This document shows positions 29,995 to 38,703 of a DNA stretch of 64,000 nucleotides, piece by piece. Position 1 is the first letter of the stretch. Each line of letters begins with the position of its first letter. The notes below the pieces were generated by a model that worked only from the letters and a program-made list of their open reading frames with translations, made no database searches and was not told the origin of the DNA. The DNA lies in the NCBI RefSeq assembly GCF_001767395.1, contig NZ_CP017014.1, positions 3,923,012 through 3,987,011 of the forward strand, in the 5' to 3' direction. The translations under genes were made by a program, and so were the position numbers. Source of the DNA: Rhodococcus sp. WMMA185. GTDB lineage: Bacteria > Actinomycetota > Actinomycetes > Mycobacteriales > Mycobacteriaceae.

Positions 29995-30693
29995 TCAGCC
30001 CGCGTAGCCGGGCACACTCAATCGGGTGGATGCAGTTTCGGAGTATCCGAGCCCGAAGCGCGTCGCGTACTGCTTGTAAACCTGGATTCCGGGTTCATTG
30101 GCGAGTGCTGCAGCCAGGCGTGTGGGATCACCTATCGCCGACATTACGTATGGCGGGCTGTAGGTGCGGCCGTGTAGCAGCAGGGTGTTGCCGACGCACC
30201 GCGGAGCCGAGGTGTTGACGATCCGCTGGTCCTGCATGCTGATCGCCTCTGCACCGCCCACCCAGAACGCGTTGAGCACGCTTTGGACGTCGCGCTGATG
30301 GACGACGAGGTCGTCCGGGGCCGCGTCCACCGGATACTTGCCGTCCGCGTTCCGCGAAGCGTCGGTCAGGGTCACGGTGACTCCCGGACCGGTCATGGGC
30401 GTAAGACCGGCGTCCGTAGCAACCGCTTTCGTATCGGCGAGAACCTGTGCGACCGAATCGTCGGTCACGGCGGCCGACTCCTGGAGCAAGTCGACCTCGG
30501 CCGCGAGTTGATCGCGGGACGAGGCCGCCGCATCGGTCTTGGCTTGCGCATTGCGCACCAAGTCAGACAAACGGGTGGAGTCTCCCGCGCGAAGTTCACT
30601 GCCGTGCGAGGCCACACCCGTGGTGGACACCAGCAGGCCGGCCACTACGCAGACCCCCAACACGGCGATCCGCCACCAGATGGATCTATTCAC
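29995..30693 (-). CDS. DUF881-family membrane-anchored protein
   Basis: 232 residues from GTG at 30693, whose ribosome-binding site is weak. One transmembrane helix at about 7-29 is followed by a short coiled-coil-like segment rich in Ala/Asp/Gln (about 40-85) and a DUF881 domain (GPGVTVTLTDASR, then DLVVHQRDVQSVLNAFWVGG and ATRFGLGYSE). The domain is likely extracytoplasmic. Orthologs sit between crgA and trpG in mycobacteria, and the family is usually found near division genes. Biochemical role not known. Confidence 0.88.
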   Translation of the reverse strand: MNRSIWWRIAVLGVCVVAGLLVSTTGVASHGSELRAGDSTRLSDLVRNAQAKTDAAASSRDQLAAEVDLLQESAAVTDDSVAQVLADTKAVATDAGLTPMTGPGVTVTLTDASRNADGKYPVDAAPDDLVVHQRDVQSVLNAFWVGGAEAISMQDQRIVNTSAPRCVGNTLLLHGRTYSPPYVMSAIGDPTRLAAALANEPGIQVYKQYATRFGLGYSETASTRLSVPGYAG

Positions 30694-30811
30694 CGGTGTT
30701 TCGTCCCCTCGTCCTCGCCCTGCGAATCGCGGCTACGTTAGCGTGTACCCACACAAGTGTTCCGAATTTACCTGCCCACATCCCTAGTAGAATTGCACGA
30801 ACGAGGACGCC

Positions 30812-31075
30812 ATGCCGAAATCCAAGGTCCGAAAGAAGACCGACTACACGATCAATCCAGCGAGCCGCACCCCTGGAAGGGCGAAGGCTGGGCCCTCGAG
30901 CACCCTGTACGTCTCGGTGATGCTCGGGTTCATGCTGATCGGCTTGCTCTGGCTGCTCGTCTACTATCTCGCGGCTGAGCAACTCGACTGGTTGAACAAT
31001 CTCGGTGCCTACAATTTCCTCATCGGATTCGGCTTCATGGTGGTCGGACTGATCATGACGATGCGCTGGCGTTGA
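30812..31075 (+). CDS. crgA: Cell division protein CrgA
   Basis: 87 residues. The N-terminus is basic and cytoplasmic ([16 protein letters not shown]). Two transmembrane helices at about 33-55 and 66-85 follow, ending MRWR. CrgA recruits FtsQ, FtsI, PbpA and CwsA partners to the septum in mycobacteria and regulates septation in Streptomyces. It is divergent from the DUF881 gene. Length and sequence fit the family fully. Confidence 0.95.
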   Translation: MPKSKVRKKTDYTINPASRTPGRAKAGPSSTLYVSVMLGFMLIGLLWLLVYYLAAEQLDWLNNLGAYNFLIGFGFMVVGLIMTMRWR

Positions 31076-31171
31076 CCATTCGGGTGACACAACAGAGACC
31101 ATTCCAATTACACCCATGTTATTCATCCCCATTGTTAACAACCCCTGTGGACAAACGAATGCCGGGTAGCC

Positions 31172-31624
31172 GTGTCTGTTGATGAAGCGCCGCTGGAGTG
31201 GGCAACACCCTTCGGGGCCGTGATCGGTCTCGTGGCAGGAGGTGTGGCGCTGGGGATCATGGCAATGGTGATGTCGGCTGACCCCGCGGGACGTGCACTC
31301 GTCAGTGTTGCCGCCCTCGGACTGCTCCTCACTGCGGCGTCGGCGAGCAGGCAACGCCCCCGGTTGGCCGTAGACAAAGAAGCCGGGGGCATCGTCGTCA
31401 CCCGCCTGAGCGGTCGGCACTCATACAGCCGATCCGAGATCGAACGTGCGCGACTCGTTCGCTATCCGCGGTTCGGGCGCCGAGTGCCGATGCTGGAGAT
31501 CGACGTTCGCACCGAGGACGGCGCCGAACGCCTCCTCATCTTCGGCCGGTGGGATCTGGGCACCAGCCCCGAGGATGTGTTCGACGCCCTCTCGGTACAC
31601 GACCTGGTTGGCCGCAATCAGTAG
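31172..31624 (+). CDS. PH-like-domain membrane protein
   Basis: 150 residues from GTG at 31172. Two transmembrane helices (about 11-33 and 38-55) are followed by a beta-rich cytoplasmic domain with the pattern of the low-molecular-weight-protein-6/PH-like family (GIVVTRLSGRHSYSRSEIE, then DLGTSPEDVFDAL). It matches the Rv0010c position between crgA and ppiA in mycobacteria. Function unknown. Its 3' end lies six bases from the convergent rhomboid gene. Confidence 0.8.
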   Translation: MSVDEAPLEWATPFGAVIGLVAGGVALGIMAMVMSADPAGRALVSVAALGLLLTAASASRQRPRLAVDKEAGGIVVTRLSGRHSYSRSEIERARLVRYPRFGRRVPMLEIDVRTEDGAERLLIFGRWDLGTSPEDVFDALSVHDLVGRNQ

Positions 31625-31630
31625 GCGCGC

Positions 31631-32551
31631 TCAGTAGCCGACAAGTGCCCGCAACTGCAGGATCCTGATTGCGATGATGGCCAGGGCTACGAGCACAACG
31701 GCGCCGAGACAGACCCAGCCGACGGTAACCGCCTTGTCCCTGTTCTTGCCGGCGCCCAGCAATTGGGGGCCATAGAGAATTCCCGCGGTCGCGGCGGCCC
31801 CGGTGACCAGACCCCCGAGGTGCCCCCACAACGAGATGCCGGGGATCGTGACGCTGATGAACACATTGATCGCGATCACCGTCATGACCGGGGCGGGGCT
31901 ACGGCGCAGCCGAAGCAGGATGATCGCCTGGGCACCCATCAGCCCGAAGACTGCACCGGATGCGCCGGCGGTCACGGCACCGAGCTGAAACAGCATTACC
32001 GCTGCGGAGGCTCCGAGAATCGACGCGAAGTAGACCACGAAGTATCGAGCACGCCCCAGGATCAGTTCGGTGTCCCGGCCGATGATCCACAGGGCGAACA
32101 TGTTGACGGCTATGTGGATCAGACCGAAGTGCAGGAAGCCGCTGCCGATGATCCGAACCAGTTGCCCGTCGACGACCCCGCGCGGCCATAGCGCCCAGGC
32201 CTGGAAGAGCGACGACCCCACATAGTTCTGCATGATGCTTCGCGCTTGGGCGGCCGTGATGAGGAATACCGCGACATTGGCTGCCATGAGCGCGTAGGTG
32301 ACCCACGGTGTCGGCTGCTGGGAAGACACAACAGCGCCCGCAACGTTTCGAACCGGACGAACATCCTTCTGCCCTGCGGCGACGCAGTCGACACACTGGT
32401 AGCCGACAGCAGCTTCACGAAGACACTCTGGGCACGACGGTCGGCCACACCGCGTACAGGACAGTGCGGTGGGACGATCGGGGTGCCGAATGCACCGCGG
32501 CTGAGGCGGAGTGCCCTCGCTCGCGGCACCGCCCCAGCCGGGGTTTGTCAT
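31631..32551 (-). CDS. Rhomboid-family intramembrane serine protease with N-terminal zinc-binding motif
   Basis: 306 residues. The N-terminus carries a Cys/His cluster (CIRHPDRPTALSCTRCGRPSCPEC, quoted only through its spacing: C, H, C-x2-C, C-x2-C and a later CVDC) that resembles a small B-box-type zinc ribbon. Six transmembrane helices follow, with HIAVNMFALW, the catalytic GASGAVFG serine and a C-terminal GHLGGLVTG His. It cleaves transmembrane substrates within the bilayer. It lies 13 bp after ppiA on the same strand, so co-transcription is likely. Orthologs beside ppiA occur in several actinobacteria; substrate unknown. Confidence 0.92.
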   Translation of the reverse strand: MTNPGWGGAASEGTPPQPRCIRHPDRPTALSCTRCGRPSCPECLREAAVGYQCVDCVAAGQKDVRPVRNVAGAVVSSQQPTPWVTYALMAANVAVFLITAAQARSIMQNYVGSSLFQAWALWPRGVVDGQLVRIIGSGFLHFGLIHIAVNMFALWIIGRDTELILGRARYFVVYFASILGASAAVMLFQLGAVTAGASGAVFGLMGAQAIILLRLRRSPAPVMTVIAINVFISVTIPGISLWGHLGGLVTGAAATAGILYGPQLLGAGKNRDKAVTVGWVCLGAVVLVALAIIAIRILQLRALVGY

Positions 32552-32564
32552 ATGCTGCGCTTCC

Positions 32565-33092
32565 TTACGAGATGGAGACGCTGTTGATCACGACCGGCTC
32601 GAGCGGGCGGTCCGCACGATCGGTGGCGGTGGAGGAAATCGCATTGACGACCTTCTTCGAGTCCTCGTCGACGACCTCACCGAAGATGGTGTGGCGACGG
32701 TTGAGGTGCGGCGTGGGGCCGGTGGTGATGAAGAACTGCGAACCGTTGGTGCCCGGGCCTGCGTTGGCCATGGCCAGCAGGTAGGCGCGGTCGAACTGCA
32801 GCTCCGGGTGGAACTCGTCGCCGAACTTGTAGCCCGGTCCACCGGAACCGGTGCCGGTCGGGTCGCCGCCCTGGATCATGAAGCCGTCGATGACGCGGTG
32901 GAAGATGGCACCGTCGTAGAACGGGCCGGAGTTGCTGCCACCCGCGTTGGCAGTGCTGTAGTCCTTCGAGCCATCGGCGAGACCGACGAAGTTCTCGACG
33001 GTCTTGGGGGCATGGTTGCCGAACAGCGCGAGCTTGATGTCGCCGCGGTTGGTGTGCAGCGTTGCGGTTGCGGTCTGTAGAGGTGAAGTCAC
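32565..33092 (-). CDS. ppiA: Peptidyl-prolyl cis-trans isomerase A (cyclophilin)
   Basis: 175 residues from GTG at 33092. A longer in-frame extension exists upstream but lacks homology and would overlap the cwsA promoter region. The cyclophilin signature is clear: [19 protein letters not shown] with catalytic Arg, [12 protein letters not shown] and HTIFGEV. No signal peptide is present in this form, so the product is cytoplasmic. It catalyses proline isomerisation in folding. It is divergent from cwsA, as in mycobacteria. Confidence 0.95.
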   Translation of the reverse strand: MTSPLQTATATLHTNRGDIKLALFGNHAPKTVENFVGLADGSKDYSTANAGGSNSGPFYDGAIFHRVIDGFMIQGGDPTGTGSGGPGYKFGDEFHPELQFDRAYLLAMANAGPGTNGSQFFITTGPTPHLNRRHTIFGEVVDEDSKKVVNAISSTATDRADRPLEPVVINSVSIS

Positions 33093-33219
33093 ACCACCAT
33101 GTTGCCATTGAGCAGTTGCCGGTGGTTCCCTCGGCGTCAACTCTGCAGCCTTCGGACCAGTTCCTGGTCCCGCTTCTGGTCCCGCTTCGAGGGTCCGCAC
33201 TGTATGACAAAGTGGGAAC

Positions 33220-33753
33220 ATGACACGAGCGACGGATTCCCTCACCAACTTGCTTTCGACCGAGCGCGCCGAGGCCGTGCAGTCGCAGGTATCCGATGGA
33301 GTCGAGACCGCGCTGGCCGCCGTCTCGGATTCGACGTCCCGAGTCAAGGAATCGGAAGCGGTCGACCGCGCGCTTCGGCTCACCCGTTCGGCAGCACTGG
33401 CCGCGGTACGCGGTACCGGTCAGCTCAGCCTGTTCCTGGGCCGACAAGGTGCGGCATTGGCCAGGAAGGGCTATGAATGCGCCAAGACCACACCGGTCCC
33501 GAAGGTTGCTCGAGAGATGAGCGTGCCCGCAGCCTCTGCCACTGAACCTGTCGAACAGAAGAAGTCACGCAAGGGCCGACGCATCGCGGTCGTCGTCCTC
33601 GTCGGCGCAGCAGTCGCGGGCGGTGTGGTACTGGCCAAGCGCCGCCGCCGGGAGCATCCGCCTGTTGCGGCCGCTCCCCCGAATCTCCGTGACTTCAATG
33701 CCGACTCGGAGCAGTCCACGTCGACCGAAGAGACGTCGTCAGGTACCAACTGA
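33220..33753 (+). CDS. cwsA: Cell wall synthesis protein CwsA
   Basis: 177 residues. The N-terminal half is soluble and helical ([17 protein letters not shown], then [18 protein letters not shown]). A single transmembrane helix lies at about 122-140, followed by a basic RRRR segment and an acidic Ser/Thr tail. Position opposite ppiA and overall pattern match mycobacterial CwsA, a partner of CrgA and Wag31 in polar growth. Sequence conservation in this family is modest, so the call leans on synteny. The stop abuts the convergent stop of the next gene with no spacer. Confidence 0.8.
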   Translation: MTRATDSLTNLLSTERAEAVQSQVSDGVETALAAVSDSTSRVKESEAVDRALRLTRSAALAAVRGTGQLSLFLGRQGAALARKGYECAKTTPVPKVAREMSVPAASATEPVEQKKSRKGRRIAVVVLVGAAVAGGVVLAKRRRREHPPVAAAPPNLRDFNADSEQSTSTEETSSGTN

Positions 33754-35352
33754 CTACCTCGGGGTGACTTTCGTGACGCCAGTCAACGTCCCCACGTAGT
33801 AGTAGCCACCAGGGGCCAGCGACAGTTGCGCGTACCAGTTGTTGAATCGAGGCTCGCCACCTCCGACCATCGCCGACCACAACACCTGGCGAAGGTCCGA
33901 CGCGTCGAGCGCGGTCAGGTACCAACCGTCTACGCGCTTCTCGTAGGTGATGATGGAGTTGTCGGCGGCGTTGCCCTTTGAAACGACCGACGGCACGCTG
34001 ATCGTGTGGTTGGCCGGTATAACCTCCACCCGCCCATCGCTCCAGACTTCGATGCCGCCGAAGCCCCCGGAGGTTGTCAGCGGACCCGCCGTGGACAGGA
34101 CGCTGTCATTTCCCCAGTTGTTCTCGGCATAGATGCGGACGCTGTCCGGTGTCGAACCCGGCAGCACGATCTGGGAGTTCTCGTCGCTGATGTCGGTGCG
34201 GTCGCCGAACGGCGCGACCTGCGCGAAGAGGCGTTCCTCACCGGGCCGCAGATTCTTTTCGGCGCGGTACACCACGATATTGGGCATGACGGCGTTGTCG
34301 ACAATCGTCACGAACTCGCGGTCACCGATCTTGAAGAACGACGGCGAAGTTCCTGATCCCCAGCTGGTCTGGCCCGACTTCTGCCCGACTCCGCGGTCGT
34401 AGGGTGCCTTCCAGGCAATCTCCGGGCTGCCGTCCGGCGACATGTCCAACCGATACATGAAGTAGTCGGTCTGCTGGAAGGTCGACAACCCGGACACCGG
34501 GTGCGATTCGGAGATCCGCTCCTGAATCGTTCCATCGTTGAACTGGTTGACATTGAGGGACTTGATGCAATCGGTCGTGCACGGCTCAGGGGCGACCGTG
34601 CCCACCGACCCCTCCGACGTGGTGAACCAGATGTAACCCTGGTCGTTCGGTACCAATGCGTAGAAGTTCTCGCCGGCTAGCGGTCCGCCGGTACCCGTCA
34701 CATTGATATCGCGCGCCATGACATATTGATCAACATCGCTGACCGGGGAATCCTGCCTTTCCCAGGCGACGATGTGCCCGTCCGGCATCCCCATGACCAC
34801 GCGATGCTGATTGTCTTGATAGAAGTAGCCGATGCCGCCGAACTCCGTGAGGGCGTTGACGATATTCGTGAACGGAACCACGAAGCTCTTGTAGGCGAGC
34901 AGGTTGCCATTCGGATCGATCGTGATGATGCTGCGGACGAAATCGTTGGTCAACGGGTTCGGATACCCACCGCAAACCGTCTGCAAATTTCCGTCGGCGT
35001 CATAGGTGTGAGCTGGGCACTCACCGGTGTTCACCGAAATTTGCTCGCCGGTGTAGGGATCTTGAAAGGTGTACTCCGAGAACTGCTGTACGTCGACATT
35101 CGACGAACCCGCGGGACCCGGAATGCTGTACGAGTCGGTAAACGCGGCGTCGTTGTGGATGTTGTTCCACGGGTTCGAGGACATCCACGGATTCTGAGGC
35201 ACAGCGACGGGCACGGCGCCCGCTGCACCGGGACCCCACACGAGTAGCGCCACCGCGCACAGCGCCAGTATCACAAGCGATTTCGGATGGCGCGGCGCCG
35301 GTAGCGCACGAACCTCCCCGGTATTCGACGCTACTGCTCCGACGCTCTGCAT
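33754..35352 (-). CDS. Large exported protein of unknown function
   Basis: 532 residues. ATG at 35352 has AGGGGGGT five bases upstream. Residues 1-46 include a signal peptide (KSLVILALCAVALLVWGPGAAGA, cleavage about residue 46). The mature part is Gly/Asn/Asp/Tyr-rich with many short beta strands such as GGIGYFYQDNQHR, GYIWFTTSEGSVG and GGFGGIEVWSDG, suggesting a beta-propeller. Two close Cys pairs (CPAHTYDADGNLQTVC and CTTDC) could form disulfides. It contains no catalytic motif I recognise. The long 5' spacer of 283 bp separates it from a divergent small exported protein. Confidence 0.8.
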   Translation of the reverse strand: MQSVGAVASNTGEVRALPAPRHPKSLVILALCAVALLVWGPGAAGAVPVAVPQNPWMSSNPWNNIHNDAAFTDSYSIPGPAGSSNVDVQQFSEYTFQDPYTGEQISVNTGECPAHTYDADGNLQTVCGGYPNPLTNDFVRSIITIDPNGNLLAYKSFVVPFTNIVNALTEFGGIGYFYQDNQHRVVMGMPDGHIVAWERQDSPVSDVDQYVMARDINVTGTGGPLAGENFYALVPNDQGYIWFTTSEGSVGTVAPEPCTTDCIKSLNVNQFNDGTIQERISESHPVSGLSTFQQTDYFMYRLDMSPDGSPEIAWKAPYDRGVGQKSGQTSWGSGTSPSFFKIGDREFVTIVDNAVMPNIVVYRAEKNLRPGEERLFAQVAPFGDRTDISDENSQIVLPGSTPDSVRIYAENNWGNDSVLSTAGPLTTSGGFGGIEVWSDGRVEVIPANHTISVPSVVSKGNAADNSIITYEKRVDGWYLTALDASDLRQVLWSAMVGGGEPRFNNWYAQLSLAPGGYYYVGTLTGVTKVTPR

Positions 35353-35635
35353 TAGGGACCCCCCTAGTTCAGACCGAACTTCGGCTCCAGATTGACGCTA
35401 GCATCGGCGAACGCCACGTCTGAGCAAATTATTAGAAGTCACCATTGGTGTCGCGGCAGCGCGGCAGCGATCCGTGAGCAACACTGAGCGTATGAAAGCG
35501 GCTACGCCGTGATCGATCTCGAGGGTGGTTCCCACACCGAGAAGGTGGGAACGAGTTGGGCCGTTTCACGCCCTGCACCTGGGGGTACTCCACACACGGA
35601 TGCCCGTCCACTGAAGACTTTTCCGAGGAGTAGAC

Positions 35636-36094
35636 ATGAGCGCACGCCTCGTCCGCCGGATCGCCGCTGTCACGATTCCGATCGCCGCTGCCACCGTGAT
35701 GAGTGCCGGAAACGCAAGCGCCGATCCGCCCCATCCCTTCGGCGGACCTGCCCTCACCATCGGGTGTCCGAATCAGGGCAGCCTGGCATCGCTGACGAAC
35801 CTTACCGGGCAATCCGGACCCGAGGCGTCACCGCCCATCGCCAAGGGCGACATCCGCTTCGAGTCCTTTCCGGCCGCCCCACCGATCCCCGCAGCCGCGC
35901 AGGTCACCGTCGCATGGCTCAACACCGATACCGGCCAGTCGGGGATCGTCGATCTCGCCGGCGTCTACCCCAATTTGTCCGCGACGGTGAACACCGGCGA
36001 AGGAAACGTAATAGCGACCGGGTTCGGTTCGATCAACATCGGCAGCAGCCCCATTTGCCAAGCCAACCCTGCGATCGGAACGTTCATCGCTTGA
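35636..36094 (+). CDS. Small exported protein, unknown
   Basis: 152 residues. ATG at 35636 has GAGGAG five bases upstream. A signal peptide spans residues 1-29 (MSARLVRRIAAVTIPIAAA..., cleavage NASA|D). The mature 123 residues are Gly/Pro/Ala-rich, with two Cys (IGCPNQ and PICQAN) that may pair across the domain. The beta-rich pattern resembles small secreted actinobacterial proteins without known function. Confidence 0.8.
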   Translation: MSARLVRRIAAVTIPIAAATVMSAGNASADPPHPFGGPALTIGCPNQGSLASLTNLTGQSGPEASPPIAKGDIRFESFPAAPPIPAAAQVTVAWLNTDTGQSGIVDLAGVYPNLSATVNTGEGNVIATGFGSINIGSSPICQANPAIGTFIA

Positions 36095-36137
36095 TCGGTG
36101 ACCTCCGAAGGTCAGGCCACGGGGCACCCAGCTCGTA

Positions 36138-36731
36138 CTAGTCCACCTGGCAGATCGACATCAGGGCGCGCGCCAAGGCGGCCTGATGGAGTGGGTCGAG
36201 CTGCTGATTTACAGAAACCGTGGCGGTTGCGTCGGCGAGGGCCGGAAGGCAGTCGGGGCTGTTCAGCAACGTGTACTGCTCACGCAACTGGGCCAGGATT
36301 ACCTCGTCCTGCTCGTCGATGATCGGACGAACGTGCGTCAGGTCGGGCCGGACCGTCGGCGCCGTGTCCGGCGCGGCGCCCCAGATGGCGAACAGTGCCC
36401 GTTGGACTACCTTGTTGGCCTCGATCTGGTCCCGGAAGACCCGCTGTACCCACTCAGCGCTAAGGCCCTCGTTCGATGCTGTCTTCGACATCGCATCCAA
36501 GACCTCGATCTCGCGCGCCGGATCATCGATCGGCGACGGCGTCCCCCACTTGGCCGATGCCACGACATCCGCGGTTGCCAGACGCAGCGACACCGCCTCG
36601 ACGATAGGTTGGAGCGGCGGAGCAGGAGTCTTCGCAGTTGACGATGGCGTAAGTGCGGTGGCCAGGAACCCGACTACAGCGGTCGCCAAAGCCGTCCGAC
36701 GCAGCAGACGGGCAGACAGGTCCGAACTCAC
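36138..36731 (-). CDS. Secreted chorismate mutase (AroQ gamma type)
   Basis: 197 residues from GTG at 36731. A signal peptide covers about residues 1-33. The mature part is all-helical with the AroQ-gamma core: RLATADVVASAKW, then REIEVLDAMSKTASNEGLS and VFRDQIEANKVVQRALF. Conserved Arg, Lys and Asp/Glu positions for chorismate binding are present. A C-terminal region with two Cys (SPDCLPAL and SICQVD) fits the disulfide of the mycobacterial secreted enzyme. It converts chorismate to prephenate outside the cytoplasm; why it is exported is not understood for the family. Confidence 0.92.
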   Translation of the reverse strand: MSSDLSARLLRRTALATAVVGFLATALTPSSTAKTPAPPLQPIVEAVSLRLATADVVASAKWGTPSPIDDPAREIEVLDAMSKTASNEGLSAEWVQRVFRDQIEANKVVQRALFAIWGAAPDTAPTVRPDLTHVRPIIDEQDEVILAQLREQYTLLNSPDCLPALADATATVSVNQQLDPLHQAALARALMSICQVD

Positions 36732-36889
36732 CGTGCAAGTCTATCGACGGATTTTGGGTCCAGCCACTGCACCATTTCCGCACACAACACGTCCTATTTC
36801 CCCTACGGCAGCGATGTGCAACGGTCGGCCAGGCAAAACCGACAAACCGGACAGTTTGCTAGTTCATCCATACAGAGGGGATTCATTAG

Positions 36890-37417
36890 ATGATGGGTAA
36901 GACGGTCAAGCGTGCACTCGTCGGGGGCCTGGTCACGGTCGCTCTGGGCGTCGGGATGGCGACTCCGGCAGGTGCTTCCACGGATTCGTTGGAGTCGAGC
37001 ACCGGATCCACTTCCAGCCTCACGAATCCCCCACGCATGACCTATCAGACCTTGATCGCTGCCCGCGATGCCGGGCTTCCGATCTACGAGGCGGCTTTCA
37101 AGATGCGATACCCGGCACCGAAAAGTTCGTTCTGGATGATCGAGTACCGGCGGGTGTCCAGCGATTACGACCTGAGTTCTGCCACAACGAAGTTCGTGGC
37201 GCTCGGTGAGGCCGGGCCGGATACTTTCTGGGTGAATCCGGACAGGACCCCTGGCGTGATCAACATCAACCGGACCTGGCAAGAACCGTACCCGATGGCG
37301 TCATTCGAGCCCACCGATCAGCGCTTCACCAACAGCCCGGTGCTGCAGCTACCCGGTGGCGGCCCGGGCATCGGAATCGCGTACATCACCACGTCCGGAT
37401 CGAACTCGTCGTCCTGA
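36890..37417 (+). CDS. Small exported protein, unknown
   Basis: 175 residues from ATG at 36890 (a second ATG follows at once). A GAGGGG element lies about eight bases upstream. The signal peptide occupies residues 1-30 (RALVGGLVTVALGVGMA, cleavage near AGAS). The mature part contains aromatic and Pro-rich strands (SSFWMIEYRRVSSDYDLSS) and ends in Gly/Ser, with no Cys. No family recognised. Confidence 0.75.
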   Translation: MMGKTVKRALVGGLVTVALGVGMATPAGASTDSLESSTGSTSSLTNPPRMTYQTLIAARDAGLPIYEAAFKMRYPAPKSSFWMIEYRRVSSDYDLSSATTKFVALGEAGPDTFWVNPDRTPGVININRTWQEPYPMASFEPTDQRFTNSPVLQLPGGGPGIGIAYITTSGSNSSS

Positions 37418-37461
37418 CCGCGTTCCCCGGCGTGCCTCCGTCTGCCCACCGACTCGGCCTT

Positions 37462-37524
37462 GTATACCAACAACCCCGTATACCAACAACTCTGTATACC
37501 AACAACTCTGTATACCAACAAGAG
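37462..37524. repeat. Four 16-bp tandem repeats (GTATACCAACAACTCT)
   Basis: Units at 37462, 37478, 37494 and 37510; the first carries CCCC in place of CTCT at the end and the last is truncated. They lie in the 208-bp spacer upstream of a small membrane-protein gene. The lower GC content than the surroundings and near-identity imply recent expansion. Confidence 0.95.
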
Positions 37525-37600
37525 AGAAAGCGCGGGAGGCACGCTGAGTAGCTGATCGTGGTTGGGTCGGCACCTAGCCGGCCCAACCTCGGTGGGAGCG

Positions 37601-37634
37601 GAGAACCTATGAGGAATGAGAACCTATGAGGAAT
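37601..37634 (+). repeat. 17-bp tandem duplication covering start codon and Shine-Dalgarno-like DNA
   Basis: GAGAACCTATGAGGAAT occurs twice head to tail (37601-37617 and 37618-37634). The first copy creates a six-codon frame starting at 37609 (MRNENL) whose stop TGA overlaps the ATG of the real gene at 37626. Confidence 0.9.
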
Positions 37635-37982
37635 GAGTTTGTACCAGTACTTCTATTCCTGGTGCTGGCAATGTTCAACGCTCGGTTCGCATACAAGGGG
37701 TTCCGGGGAATGGCCACCGACATCCGTACAAGGAGGGGTTACAAGGTCTCCGGGAAGGTACGTCAGAGCCCCGAACTGACGCGCATTGCGAATGAAATCA
37801 TCGCACGATGGTGCACGGTTATTTCCGTGCTCGCGCTGATCCCGGCGGTAGCTCTGGTTCTCGGAATCCTCCCGGACGTGGGGATCGGGGCTCGGCCCTG
37901 GAACGTCGTGATCGTCGTCTTCTACATGTGGGGACTCTGCTCGGCGATGATCTACCCGCAGCTACGCCTCTCGCGTCTGTGA
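37626..37982 (+). CDS. Small membrane protein, unknown
   Basis: 118 residues with three hydrophobic segments: N-terminal FVPVLLFLVLAMFNA (about 5-20), about 60-85 (VISVLALIPAVALVLGILP) and about 92-112. A basic stretch between the first and second (TRRGYKVSGKVR) is probably cytoplasmic. Start at 37626 overlaps the stop of a six-codon upstream frame (ATGA), so translation could be coupled to it. No family recognised. Confidence 0.65.
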   Translation: MRNEFVPVLLFLVLAMFNARFAYKGFRGMATDIRTRRGYKVSGKVRQSPELTRIANEIIARWCTVISVLALIPAVALVLGILPDVGIGARPWNVVIVVFYMWGLCSAMIYPQLRLSRL

Positions 37983-38056
37983 TTCCCTACCCGCGCCGCC
38001 AACGCTCGAGCGCCTTGCACGACAAGGGGTCTTCCTCTGGATCGGGAGACCGACGA

Positions 38057-38617
38057 TCAACGGCCGCTGTCAGTATTGAATCTCACGGACTTCAGGCCAT
38101 TGATGACGGCCGTCTCGAGGGCTTCGAAGTCAGCCTCGATGGTCATCTTTCCCGTTGCCTTCTCGAGTCGACGCAGCTCGGCAAGTGGGCCGAGTAGGAC
38201 GGCGGCGACCACTTGGGCAGGAGCCCCGACGGCCAGCCGTTGAGCATCGAGCCACGCCCGTAGGCCTATCCCGAAATCCCTAGCGGCCGGACCCAACTCG
38301 CCTCGCCGCCCATTGCGTTCAATCAGCGCGGCGAGCCCTGGATGCGCGAGACTCCAACTCCGGTCCGCGGCCGCCGCGGCGGCATATCCGCCCCGTTCGA
38401 GTGCAGCAAGAAATTCGGCGGACCAGGCCCTGATGGCCTCGTCGGCTGCCGCCGCCTCCAGCCGGTCCAGAGAGCCGACGTGGTGATACACACTGCCGTT
38501 GCTGACACCGGACTCGGCGACCAGCGAGCGCACGGTCAGCGCATCGATACCGTCACGATCGATGATCGCCAACGCTGCCTCCAGCAAGCGTTTCGACGTT
38601 TCCGATGATGACCCCAC
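38057..38617 (-). CDS. TetR-family transcriptional regulator
   Basis: 186 residues from GTG at 38617. The helix-turn-helix is at about residues 28-55 (ALTVRSLVAESGVSNGSVYH, the canonical second-helix pattern). The rest is a helical effector-binding domain. It is divergent from a hotdog-fold thioesterase gene. Two identical palindromes (GAGCAGTGCTC) between them are the likely operators, so autoregulation and control of the thioesterase is the straightforward inference. Effector may be an acyl-CoA or fatty acid; that is a guess from the target. Confidence 0.9.
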   Translation of the reverse strand: MGSSSETSKRLLEAALAIIDRDGIDALTVRSLVAESGVSNGSVYHHVGSLDRLEAAAADEAIRAWSAEFLAALERGGYAAAAAADRSWSLAHPGLAALIERNGRRGELGPAARDFGIGLRAWLDAQRLAVGAPAQVVAAVLLGPLAELRRLEKATGKMTIEADFEALETAVINGLKSVRFNTDSGR

Positions 38618-38639
38618 GGGTGAAGCCTAGACGAGACTG

Positions 38640-38650
38640 GAGCAGTGCTC
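38640..38650. promoter_or_regulatory. TetR operator copy 1
   Basis: Perfect palindrome GAGCA-G-TGCTC. An identical copy lies 31 bp away, about three helical turns. Confidence 0.7.
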
Positions 38651-38670
38651 TACTCTCCGATGACGAACTA

Positions 38671-38681
38671 GAGCAGTGCTC
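38671..38681. promoter_or_regulatory. TetR operator copy 2
   Basis: Second GAGCA-G-TGCTC, 23 bases before the chosen thioesterase start. With the first copy it flanks the likely divergent promoter region. Confidence 0.7.
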
Positions 38682-38703
38682 CAACCGTGTCAGTGAGGGA
38701 AAG

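Noticed and set aside
37462..37524. CRISPR or transposon end
   Set aside because: Contiguous 16-bp units without spacers, transposase or inverted ends.
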